Assembly: GCF_021390495.1 (NCBI RefSeq)
Contig: NZ_JAJEJP010000001.1
Coordinates: 1,674,001-1,738,000, forward strand
Reading direction: 5' to 3'
From: Paraburkholderia sp. ZP32-5
GTDB lineage: Bacteria > Pseudomonadota > Gammaproteobacteria > Burkholderiales > Burkholderiaceae
DNA length: 64,000 bases
Every line of letters begins with the position of its first letter. Position 1 is the stretch's first letter. The translations under genes and the position numbers were made by a program. Of this stretch, positions 36,336-44,039 are shown in pieces. Below the pieces are notes generated by a model. It ran no database searches, was not told the DNA's origin, and was given only the letters and a program-made list of their open reading frames with translations.

Positions 36336-37748
36336 ATGCCGACCCTCGCTCTGTCCGTGCCGTCATCGCCTTCGTTGCTCGACGAAACGCTTAACGTCGT
36401 GGCGCGTCGGTATCGCGTGCCGGCCAATGCGAGCGCGTCCGCCGCGACGCTGCAGGCGAGTCCCGCGACCGCGCTCGTGCTGACGATCGAACAGGCTCGC
36501 GCGGCCTTGGCCCGGGGTGACGCACCGGCGCCGGCAATTCGCGAAGCGTTTATCGGCGGGCTCGCGCGGATGATTCGCGAGGCGTTGCGCGACGAATCCG
36601 CGGACCCGGTTTTTCAGGCGATGCTGCTGCGACACCGCACGCCCGTGATACGCGAGTATGCGTCGCTCGCCGCGCATGCCGAGCGGGACCGTCGCGTGAT
36701 CCATGCGACCGTCAATGCGATCGCGCATCCGGCCAAACAGCAGCGCGAGACCTCGGAGCCGCGCCGCGAGGCGTTGGCGCAACTGCATGCCAGTGCGTCG
36801 TCCGAAGCATGGTCGGCGCTCGACGAGATCGCGCGGCGTCTGATCGTCATCGACACGCAGGAGGGTGCCGACTCGCCGCGCCGGCGCAGCCTCGCGCAGT
36901 TGCTGGAAAACCCCGCGTTGCAGCGCTTGCGGCGTCTCGAAGCATTGACCGCCGACGAGCGCGTGCGTCATTACCAGTCGCTGTGGGCGCGCCTCGGTCC
37001 GCGCCCCGGCAGCTCGGTCGCCGTGGCGCGCGGCCTGAGCGCGAAGCAGCGGGGCGTCGCCGTCGAAGCCCTGGCGAGCCGTGCGCTCGACGCGTTGGCG
37101 CGGCGCCTGAACGATACGGAGCGCGCGTTTGCTTCATACCGGGTCGTGAATTCGATGCGCGTGCCGGCGTCGATACCCGCGAGCCACGAACGCGCGAAGA
37201 CCGAATGGGACGTGGTACTGCTCAGGCAGGCCAGGACCTCGGATCAAAACGCGGCATGGGACGTCTGTCTGCTGGTCGAAGCGAAGGCTTCCGCGGATTC
37301 GGCCACCACGGATTTTCCACGGCTATTGCGCGGCCTCGAACTGCTCGCGCATGCCGGCCGCGACAGCGTTTACCCGTTTCGCACGCAGCAGGGCACGGTG
37401 CACTTGAGCGGCGCGTCGCTACGCGCGCTGCGTACCGATGAGGCCAGTCTCGCGCGGACCGTGCTCTATTGCAGCGATGCCCCCGCCGAAACGGCGCCGC
37501 GCCTGCTCAGCGCGGCGAGCCGGATGCAGCTTCTGTCGGCCGCGGCGAGTCTGGAGTTCGCCGGCGCGCTCGTCGATGGACGCGATGCCGATGCGAACGA
37601 TCTCGAGCCCGTCTGGCATCAGTTGCTGATATCGCCGAGATGGCACGCGGTGCTCAACCAGTACGCGACGTTGCGCCAGGTGCGCGAATTGATGGTTCAT
37701 GCGCAGGACCTGCAGGCGGCAATTGGCGTCGCGGCTGGGGATGGCTGA
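36336..37748 (+). CDS. Conserved hypothetical protein with PD-(D/E)XK nuclease-like motif
   Basis: A 470-aa soluble protein (MPTLALSVPSSPSLLDETLN start). The first 280 residues are largely helical and Ala/Arg-rich without a known domain. Around residues 285-330 lies TEWDVVLLRQ, then WDVCLLVEAKAS about 18 residues on, then LLRGLELL. An Asp on one beta strand followed by E-x-K on the next is the arrangement of the PD-(D/E)XK nuclease fold. No toxin or restriction partner adjoins it. The start at 36336 is the ATG nearest to protein-like sequence; an ATG at 36261 is possible. The nuclease assignment rests on motif reading only. The gene converges with ppk2, 14 bp away. Confidence 0.6.
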   Translation: MPTLALSVPSSPSLLDETLNVVARRYRVPANASASAATLQASPATALVLTIEQARAALARGDAPAPAIREAFIGGLARMIREALRDESADPVFQAMLLRHRTPVIREYASLAAHAERDRRVIHATVNAIAHPAKQQRETSEPRREALAQLHASASSEAWSALDEIARRLIVIDTQEGADSPRRRSLAQLLENPALQRLRRLEALTADERVRHYQSLWARLGPRPGSSVAVARGLSAKQRGVAVEALASRALDALARRLNDTERAFASYRVVNSMRVPASIPASHERAKTEWDVVLLRQARTSDQNAAWDVCLLVEAKASADSATTDFPRLLRGLELLAHAGRDSVYPFRTQQGTVHLSGASLRALRTDEASLARTVLYCSDAPAETAPRLLSAASRMQLLSAAASLEFAGALVDGRDADANDLEPVWHQLLISPRWHAVLNQYATLRQVRELMVHAQDLQAAIGVAAGDG

Positions 37749-37762
37749 AGTCACACCCTGCA

Positions 37763-38578
37763 TCAAAACCGTTCGGCCACGTACTTATACGGATAGTTCG
37801 GCGCCTCGTAACCGTCCGCCTTCTGCCGCTTCGGCAGCGTGACTTTCTTGCGCGGCATCGCCTTATACGGAATTCTGCTCAGCATGTCGCTGATGATATT
37901 GAGCCGCGCACGCCGCTTGTCGTCCGAATTCGCGACGTACCACGCAGCGTAGTCGGTATCGGACGCCGCGAACATCGCGTCGCGCGCCCGCGAGTAGTCG
38001 TACCAGCGGCTATACGACTTCAGGTCCATGTTGCTCAGCTTCCAGGTCTTGCGGCCGTCGTGAATACGCTCGCTGAGCCGGCGCGTCTGCTCTTCGGGAC
38101 TGACTTCGAGCCAGTATTTGAGCAGGATGATGCCGGAATCGACGATTGCCCGCTCAACGAGCGGCACCGCCTTCAGAAAGGTCTCCGCTTCCGCTTCCGA
38201 GCAGAAGCCCATCACGCGCTCGACGCCCGCGCGGTTGTACCAGCTGCGATCGAAGATCACGATTTCGCCGGCCGCGGGCAGGTGCGGCACGTAGCGCTGC
38301 ACATACATCTGGCTCTTTTCGCGCTCGCTCGGCGCGGGCAGCGCGACCACGCGGAACACGCGCGGACTCACGCGCTCGGTCATCGCCTTGATCGTACCGC
38401 CTTTGCCCGCGCCGTCGCGTCCCTCGAAGACGATGCAGATCTTGCTGCCCGTTTGCACAACCCATTCCTGCAGCTTGACCAGTTCGACATGCAGGTCGAA
38501 CAGCGCCTTGCGGTACGCCTTCGACGACAGGGACCGGTCTTTCACGGGCACGTCGCTTTCCACCGTCGTTTTGGCCAT
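37763..38578 (-). CDS. ppk2: Polyphosphate kinase 2 family protein
   Basis: A 271-aa PPK2 that transfers phosphate between polyphosphate and nucleotides. Walker A is FEGRDGAGKGGT (52-62). Walker B and the lid are IVIFDRSWYNRAGVERVMGF (about 113-132). DGRKTWKLSNMDLKSYSRWYDYSRAR and the C-terminal IPYKAMPRKKVTLPKRQ also match. Single-domain length fits class I PPK2. The start at 38578 has AAGGAG eight bases upstream; the 30-residue extension from 38668 reads poorly. A palindrome of the six-site set (38713) lies 135 bp upstream. Regulation with stress or low oxygen is inferred from that. Confidence 0.93.
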   Translation of the reverse strand: MAKTTVESDVPVKDRSLSSKAYRKALFDLHVELVKLQEWVVQTGSKICIVFEGRDGAGKGGTIKAMTERVSPRVFRVVALPAPSEREKSQMYVQRYVPHLPAAGEIVIFDRSWYNRAGVERVMGFCSEAEAETFLKAVPLVERAIVDSGIILLKYWLEVSPEEQTRRLSERIHDGRKTWKLSNMDLKSYSRWYDYSRARDAMFAASDTDYAAWYVANSDDKRRARLNIISDMLSRIPYKAMPRKKVTLPKRQKADGYEAPNYPYKYVAERF

Positions 38579-38712
38579 GGTCCTGTCTCCTTGCGCTGAC
38601 CTGGGCTCATGTGCGTAGTCATGTATGTCATCAAGCGCTTCATGACGCGCGTGAGCATGCATCGGCATTCGATGCCCGTTCTACAAGGTACGACGCGGCG
38701 TGCGGCGGGGCC

Positions 38713-38730
38713 ATACGACCTTGGTCCAAT
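38713..38730 (-). promoter_or_regulatory. Palindromic box 1 (ppk2 side)
   Basis: ATACGACCTTGGTCCAAT, a full match to ATNNGACCWWRGTCNNAT with both outer AT pairs. It lies about 135 bp upstream of ppk2. Confidence 0.7.
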
Positions 38731-38784
38731 ATCGTCGCGGCCTCCCATAGCCCCGTGCTTACCCATACGCTGGCGGCATCCGCT

Positions 38785-38802
38785 GTAAGACCAAGGTCCG
38801 AT
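38785..38802 (+). promoter_or_regulatory. Palindromic box 2 (SYLF lipoprotein side)
   Basis: GTAAGACCAAGGTCCGAT; the core and right outer AT are intact and the left outer AT is lost. It lies 72 bp from box 1 and about 190 bp before the SYLF gene. A weak -10 (CATCAT, 38824) is centred 33 bp downstream. Confidence 0.65.
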
Positions 38803-38993
38803 GGCCGAGATGGCTCACCGTGACATCATGTAACCGGAAACTTTGCAGTCGGTACCCGCGCGTGAGGCGTGCAAACAGGCACGCAACCGAGCACGCAACG
38901 GCGCCGGCGTTCCGAGGTGCGGCGAGCGTTTTGCGGTGTGCGGCCGGAGACTGGCACTGGCGAGTCGCGTGATAACCAGAACGGAGGTCGATT

Positions 38994-39581
38994 GTGAAAA
39001 GAAGGAACTTTGTTCAAACGCTCGCATTGTCGACCATTGCCGCGAGTCTCGCGTTGGCGGGCTGCACGACGACTTCGGGAAGCGGCGACAGCCCGGCGAC
39101 CGACGCATCGAAGCGGCAGGAAATCGACGCCGCCGTGGATGGCGCACTGTCGAAACTGTTCGGCACGGTGCAGGGTTCGAAAGAACTCGTGGCGAAGGCT
39201 CAAGGCGTGCTGGTCTTCCCGTCGGTCAAGAAAGCCGCGTTCATCGTCGGTGCCGAATATGGTGAAGGTGCGTTGCGTATCAATGGCAAGACGGCCGGTT
39301 ATTACAGTACCGCCGCCGCGTCGTTCGGGCTTCAGGCGGGCGCCCAGTCGACCGCCATCATCTTCCTGTTCATGACGCAGGATGCGCTGCAGAAATTCCA
39401 GAGTTCGGCGGGCTGGTCGGTGGGTGGCGATGCCGCCGTTTCGATCGCGAAAGTCGGCGCCAATGGCGCAATCGATACGACCACCGCGACCTCGCAGGTC
39501 GTCGCGCTCGTGATGACCAATGCCGGGTTGATGGCGGACCTGTCACTCGCGGGCACGAAGGTGACGAGGCTTAATCTGTAG
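38994..39581 (+). CDS. SYLF-domain lipoprotein (BPSL1445 type)
   Basis: A 195-aa lipoprotein with signal MKRRNFVQTLALSTIAASLALAGC and lipidated Cys24. A short Ser/Gly/Asp linker is followed by the SYLF/Ysc84-type domain from about residue 45: VDGALSKLFGTVQGSKELVAKAQGVLVFP, AGYYSTAAASFGLQAGAQS and FMTQDALQKFQSSAGWSVGGDA. SYLF domains bind membranes in other systems; the bacterial role is unclear. The GTG start at 38994 is set by GGAGG six bases upstream. It diverges from ppk2, and two regulatory boxes lie between them. Confidence 0.88.
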   Translation: MKRRNFVQTLALSTIAASLALAGCTTTSGSGDSPATDASKRQEIDAAVDGALSKLFGTVQGSKELVAKAQGVLVFPSVKKAAFIVGAEYGEGALRINGKTAGYYSTAAASFGLQAGAQSTAIIFLFMTQDALQKFQSSAGWSVGGDAAVSIAKVGANGAIDTTTATSQVVALVMTNAGLMADLSLAGTKVTRLNL

Positions 39582-40561
39582 CGCGTGGCGGGTTTGCGCG
39601 TTGCTCGTCGATTCGCTTCGATTTGCTTTGCTTTGCTTCGCAATACGAGGACAACGGATCCGGAGAGCACACACTCATCCGTATCTGTTCACCAGCGCCG
39701 CATCGTCGCGCCTGTCAGCGTGCAGAGCGCGATGGCGGCCGCATTGTTTGGACGTCGATACGTTCGACATCGATACCGCGCCGCGTGCGGATCAGCTTGC
39801 TGATTCGCATCGCGCGTTGCGTGGCGCTATCGTTCGGCATCGCTCGACGTCTTTCACGCGCTGCGGCGCGCCTTCTGTGTTCTCCCTGCAACGTTTCCAC
39901 GCGGTCTCGCGACAGGCCGCCTGTTCGTGTTTGTTGCACACGACGCAAACCGTGCTGCGTCACGCCGGCAATCAACCGTTCAACTCAACATCCATTGCTT
40001 GATGTACGGCGCTGTTCGAGACCGTTTACGCCAATTAGCCAGCGATGAGTCGTCAACGTATTGCGGGAAAGTGCTGTCATATATTAATGCCCGGTGAATT
40101 AACGCCGCGGCATGCGATTAATTCCTGATTGGCCAGGGCGAAAATTGTATTTATTTTCAACCCGACTGATCAAGATCACGAAATGACAAAAAATTGATAG
40201 AGGAGGAAGCCGTAATCGCTTCGTCTGGTACATGACATTCGCGCAATTTTCCGGCACGATGCACGTATCTCACGACGGCCGGCAGCGGCCCGAGCGGATA
40301 ATTAAATGGATAGAAAAATGGAATGGGGTACGCAATGTCGTTAATTAGCTGATGCTGGCGGAAAAAGCATAATATTTCTTGCTTGAATGCGCGTGATTTC
40401 CGGCAGAAAATACACACACTACCGGTAATAGATTCTTCAGTCGCCTATACTGATCGTCAGCACGGCATCACGAAGGTTCGTGATGCTCAGTACGGGGTTC
40501 CATCCTGCAGATAAAGACGTCGCGGTTGTACAAATCCGTTGGTACCGACACGGAGATACCG
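39582..40561. other. 980-bp region without a recognised gene, right part AT-rich
   Basis: The first 400 bp have several overlapping open frames with no ribosome sites or family similarity. From about 40060 the composition turns AT-rich. A possible 38-codon ORF starts at the ATG near 40232, but AGGAGG lies too far upstream to serve it. The FNR-like box at 40166 is in this part. Promoters for the histidine kinase gene are expected here. Confidence 0.5.
40166..40179. promoter_or_regulatory. FNR/Anr-like box candidate
   Basis: CTGATCAAGATCAC differs from TTGAT-N4-ATCAA only at the outermost base of each half. It sits in the AT-rich gap about 380 bp before the histidine kinase gene. Crp-type binding is another possibility. 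Confidence 0.3.
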
Positions 40562-42016
40562 ATGATCAATCTGATCGTGCACGGCAGGCATCTGGCAATC
40601 GCAGCAGTGGGCATATTAACGGCGTTGTATGCGCATCAACGCCAATTCAGGGATTTTCCCCCGGCAACGGCGAGTTCTCGCGCTCGCCATTCACCGCTTT
40701 ACGAACCCAGTCTTTCCAGTCTGTTGCCTTCCGGGCATTTTCCGTCCTCATTCCCTTGCGATGACGCTGGCATGTCGAGCAGGCAGACAACCGCTATCGG
40801 CGAGCTGACCGTTGCACGGCCCGCATGGCGCCGTTATGCCGCCGCATGCGCGTCGTGGCTGCGCATCGGGCGCGAGCGCAACGCGCGCCGGATGCTCGAT
40901 GTCAGGACGCCCCTGCGTGAGACGCTGGAAATGCTGCCGGTGCCGATCGTCACCGCCGACCACCGGAATCAGATCGTCTTCGCGAACACCCGCGCGGCGA
41001 AACTGTTCGGCTATACGAGCGAAGAACTGATTGGGGCTTCGACCGGCGTGCTGTTTCCGATTCACGACGAGAGCGCCGGCGGCGCGGCTGGCGACGAGCG
41101 CGGCGCGGCGCGGCAAATCACCAGCGACGGCAGCGCGCAGATTCTGATCGCAAGGCGCCGCGACGGCGTCAGCTTTCCCGCCGAGGCCGAAACCACGCAA
41201 TGCCGCGTATTCAATCAGTTGCTTCGGATCACTGCGATTTCCGATTGCAGCACCTCGCCGGAACTGGATCGCAACCCGAGGGATCTCGTGCATCTGGCGC
41301 GCGCGTCGTCGCTGGGCGAACTCGCCGGGTCGCTCGCGCACGAATTGAAGCAGCCGCTCACCGCGATTCTGTTCAACGCGCAGGCAGCGAAGAAATTCAT
41401 CGACTCGGACAGGGCTAACACGGTGGAGCTTCGTGAAGCGCTCGAAGATATCGTCACCGACAATTGCCGCGCGAACGACGTGCTGCAGAAGATCCGCGCG
41501 CTGGTCCGCAAGGGTGATATGGAGTTGCAACTGCTCGACCTCGGCGGCGTCGTGCGCGATATCGCACTGCTCGTGCATAGCGACGCGTTGACGCGCGGCG
41601 TGCGCACGAACTTCGATATCGCCGAGAACCTCGCGCTGGTGTGCGGCGACAAGGTGCAACTGCAGCAGGTGATCCTCAACCTGCTGCTGAACGCGTTCGA
41701 CGCGGTGAAGGATTGCGATCCGGCCGAGCGCGTCGTCGAAACGATCGTGCGCGAGGGACCGGAAGGCAATGTGCGCATTACGGTGAAAGACCGGGGGCAG
41801 GGCCTGACCGTCGACAATATGGAGAAGATTTTCCGGCCGTTCTTCACCACCAAGCCGCAGGGGCTTGGGCTCGGGCTATCGATCAGCCGCACGATCGTCA
41901 CCGCGCACCAGGGGCGCCTGTGGGCGGAAAACAACGCCGGCAGCGGCGCGTCGTTTCACGTCACGCTGCCGAGAGCGCATGGCATGCGCGAGAGCCCGCC
42001 GCGCCAATCGTCATGA
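40562..42016 (+). CDS. PAS-domain sensor histidine kinase (FixL-like)
   Basis: A 484-aa sensor kinase. An N-terminal region of about 110 residues has no clear domain; one weakly hydrophobic stretch (LIVHGRHLAIAAVGILTALYA) is near the start. A PAS domain covers about 118-225 (MLPVPIVTADHRNQIVFANTRAAKLFGYTSEELIG, ARRRDGVSFPAEAE). The dimerisation domain has His260 in SLAHELKQPLTA. The ATPase has N box LNLLLNAFDAV, ITVKDRGQGL and GLGLGLSISRTIV. The PAS resembles FixL, but I find no His between the FPIHDE segment and RRRDG where FixL binds haem. GGAG precedes ATG 40562; a TTG at 40526 or ATG at 40772 are alternatives. It overlaps the response regulator gene by four bases. Confidence 0.9.
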   Translation: MINLIVHGRHLAIAAVGILTALYAHQRQFRDFPPATASSRARHSPLYEPSLSSLLPSGHFPSSFPCDDAGMSSRQTTAIGELTVARPAWRRYAAACASWLRIGRERNARRMLDVRTPLRETLEMLPVPIVTADHRNQIVFANTRAAKLFGYTSEELIGASTGVLFPIHDESAGGAAGDERGAARQITSDGSAQILIARRRDGVSFPAEAETTQCRVFNQLLRITAISDCSTSPELDRNPRDLVHLARASSLGELAGSLAHELKQPLTAILFNAQAAKKFIDSDRANTVELREALEDIVTDNCRANDVLQKIRALVRKGDMELQLLDLGGVVRDIALLVHSDALTRGVRTNFDIAENLALVCGDKVQLQQVILNLLLNAFDAVKDCDPAERVVETIVREGPEGNVRITVKDRGQGLTVDNMEKIFRPFFTTKPQGLGLGLSISRTIVTAHQGRLWAENNAGSGASFHVTLPRAHGMRESPPRQSS

Positions 42017-42639
42017 GCCAGCTCGCCACGCCCCGGGTATTCATCGTCGACGACGACGACAGCGTGCGCGGCGCGCTCGCGCGGCTGCTGCGCGCGTCGG
42101 GCTATCAGGTGGAATGCTTCGACAGTCCGCAGGCCTTTCTGGAGCGGGCCGATCTCGTGAGCCTGCCCGCCTGCCTCGTGCTCGATCTGCAGATGCCGGG
42201 CATGACCGGGCTGGAGGTACAGCGCAAGCTCGATCAACAGCTGCCGATCGTCTTTCTGACCGGCCACGGCGACATGAACTCCGGCGTCGAAGCGATGAAG
42301 GGCGGCGCGCTCGACTTTCTGCCGAAGCCGGTCTGCGAAGCCGAGCTGCTCGCCGCGGTCGAGCGTGCGCTCAAACGTGCGTGCATCGAGAGCCGGCGGC
42401 GCCACGAGCGCGCGGAGATCGAGGAGCGCATGAGCCATCTGACGCGCCGCGAGCGCGAAGTGATGGAACTGGTCGTCACCGGCCGCCTGAACAAGCAGGT
42501 CGCCAGCGATCTCGGCGCGGCCGAAAAGACCATCAAGATTCATCGCGCGCGGGTGATGGAAAAGATGAAGGCGAGATCGATCGTCGAGCTGGTCCAGCTC
42601 GTCGCGAAGGCCGGCGTCTGCCAGACCGACGAAGAATAG
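42013..42639 (+). CDS. FixJ/NarL-type response regulator with LuxR helix-turn-helix
   Basis: A 208-aa two-domain regulator. Receiver residues: acidic cluster D13-D16, phospho-acceptor D58 (LPACLVLDLQMPGMTG), T84 region and K106 (LPKP). The C-terminal LuxR-type domain spans about 140-200 (LTRREREVMELVVTGRLNKQVASDLG, TIKIHRARVMEKM). The FixJ-style linker helix joins them. The start overlaps the kinase stop (ATGA), so the pair is co-translated and cognate. FixJ-like proteins activate promoters from palindromic sites; the six GACCWWRGTC boxes in this window are the obvious candidates, by inference. Confidence 0.95.
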   Translation: MSQLATPRVFIVDDDDSVRGALARLLRASGYQVECFDSPQAFLERADLVSLPACLVLDLQMPGMTGLEVQRKLDQQLPIVFLTGHGDMNSGVEAMKGGALDFLPKPVCEAELLAAVERALKRACIESRRRHERAEIEERMSHLTRREREVMELVVTGRLNKQVASDLGAAEKTIKIHRARVMEKMKARSIVELVQLVAKAGVCQTDEE

Positions 42640-42806
42640 CTCCCCCGTGTTGCTCCGCGCCATCGGCGCCGTGCGGGCAAACCAGCGCCTGCTTATCGCG
42701 CGTGTCTCGCGCGCCTGTCTCTTGCGTGATATCCCACGCGTATGTCCGTCGATTCCGGGCGGCAGCCGGTCCGCGAAAGCATGCGATCAACGTAACGTCG
42801 ATGCAA

Positions 42807-42824
42807 GGTGGACCAAAGTCCTAT
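42807..42824 (+). promoter_or_regulatory. Palindromic box 3 (receiver gene)
   Basis: GGTGGACCAAAGTCCTAT; core with AAA in place of AAG, right AT present. It lies 79 bp before the stand-alone receiver gene. A -10-like TATTAG (42844-42849) is centred 31 bp after the box centre, which would place the box near -41. Confidence 0.65.
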
Positions 42825-42902
42825 ATCTCATTCTGGTGACAACTATTAGGCTAAAGCGTCGATGGTCTAATTGCCCGAACAATTGCGTGGTCGTGCTGTT
42901 AT

Positions 42903-43304
42903 ATGGTCAACCCCAACCAGATCGTTGCCGTCGTCGATGATGACGAGTCGGTTTGCCGGGCCATCAAGCGTTTGTTGCATTCCGAAGGAATCAGGGCGGA
43001 GACTTTTTCGAGCGGTGACGAGTTTCTGAATACGCTGGCGGCCATTCCGTCGTATCGGCCGGCGTGTGTCATCCTCGATGTGCAGATGCCCGGAATCAAC
43101 GGCCTTGAAGTCCAGCGCCAGCTCGCGAAGACGGGTGTGCCCATCATCATGATCACGGCCTATGACGATCTCGCCGTGCGTCAGGCCGCGCTCGCGGCCG
43201 GCGCGGCCGCCTATCTGCGCAAGCCGTTCAACAGCGCGATCCTGTTCAAGGCCGTCGAGATGGCAATAGACGGTTCGTCGCCCGCGCCGCCCGCCACGCC
43301 TTGA
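42903..43304 (+). CDS. Stand-alone receiver-domain protein
   Basis: A 133-aa CheY-like protein with no output domain. The acidic pocket is VDDDE, the phospho-acceptor D59 (ACVILDVQMPGINGLEVQRQL), T85 (MITAYDD) and K107 (LRKPF). Sequence is close to the FixJ receiver in the neighbouring regulator. It follows that regulator after 263 bp and has its own box upstream (42807). It may compete for phosphate with FixJ-like protein, or act as a phosphate sink or connector, as FixT-like or single-domain receivers do elsewhere. No enzymatic domain is present. Confidence 0.93.
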   Translation: MVNPNQIVAVVDDDESVCRAIKRLLHSEGIRAETFSSGDEFLNTLAAIPSYRPACVILDVQMPGINGLEVQRQLAKTGVPIIMITAYDDLAVRQAALAAGAAAYLRKPFNSAILFKAVEMAIDGSSPAPPATP

Positions 43305-43441
43305 AATCCTGACATCGCGAGGGTTCGTCTCGCCGCTCGGTGCGTGCTTTCGTGCGCGTGCCGGCGCTCGCTCGTTGCCCCATCGCTAATCACCACGCAC
43401 TCATTGCCGCCGCTCGTCGACCCTCGCTCATTGCGATCCAT

Positions 43442-43459
43442 ATGAGACCAAGGTCTGAT
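43442..43459 (+). promoter_or_regulatory. Palindromic box 4 (secreted-protein gene)
   Basis: ATGAGACCAAGGTCTGAT, a full match with both outer AT pairs. It lies in the 326-bp gap (43305-43630) after the receiver gene, about 172 bp before the next start. No other feature was recognised in that gap. Confidence 0.7.
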
Positions 43460-43630
43460 TGTCTCCCCCGCAGCCCGCCACCAAACTGCATTCTGTCGAT
43501 GCGTCGAATGGAAGACGGGCCGCGCCGAACTGCCGTGCGACCCGACGCACGGCGATGCGTTCGCGCGCGCCATTGATGGCGCGGCGCGCGGCCGCGTGCA
43601 CAAGCGTGCACGAACTAGCAGGAGCGCACG

Positions 43631-44023
43631 ATGAAAACAGCAACAGCCTTCTTCGCGATCTCACTCGCCGTGATTGCCTTCGATACGTCGGCGGCCGACT
43701 TCGACGGCAGCAAGCCGTTGATCTGCGCGACGATCGATGGGCACGCATGCGATCCGGGCATCACCTGCACGCGTTACTTGCCGGTCGATATGGGCGCGCC
43801 GAAATTTCTGACGCTCGACTTCGACAAGCGCGTCGTCATCGGCCCCGAGCACACGACGCCGATGACGATTCTGGACCGCAGCCCGGATCAGGTGCTGCTC
43901 GGCGGCACCGAGATGGGCTATGGATGGACTCTGGTCGTCGATACGGCGGACGGCGATATGACGCTATCGATCACGAACAGAAACGACGCGTTCGTGCTGT
44001 TCGGCAACTGCAAGGCCGCGTGA
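43631..44023 (+). CDS. Small secreted Cys-containing protein, unknown function
   Basis: A 130-aa exported protein: signal MKTATAFFAISLAVIAFDTSAA, cleaved before DFDG. The mature domain has four Cys (32, 40, 46, 127) that could make two disulfides, e.g. around LICATIDGHACDPGITC. The rest is a beta-rich, acidic sequence (LTLDFDKRVVIGPE and LVVDTADGDMTLSITN). No domain was recognised. AGGAG lies about seven bases before the ATG. It sits between the receiver gene and the efflux operon, with regulatory box 4 upstream. Confidence 0.7.
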   Translation: MKTATAFFAISLAVIAFDTSAADFDGSKPLICATIDGHACDPGITCTRYLPVDMGAPKFLTLDFDKRVVIGPEHTTPMTILDRSPDQVLLGGTEMGYGWTLVVDTADGDMTLSITNRNDAFVLFGNCKAA

Positions 44024-44039
44024 TCAGACGGAGCATGCG

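Noticed and set aside
40157..40417. 86-codon minus-strand open frame in the AT-rich gap
   Set aside because: No ribosome site, unusual composition for this genome, and overlap with regulatory-looking AT-rich DNA.
40562..42016. True haem-based FixL oxygen sensor
   Set aside because: PAS similarity is clear, but no His was found where FixL binds haem; called FixL-like only.
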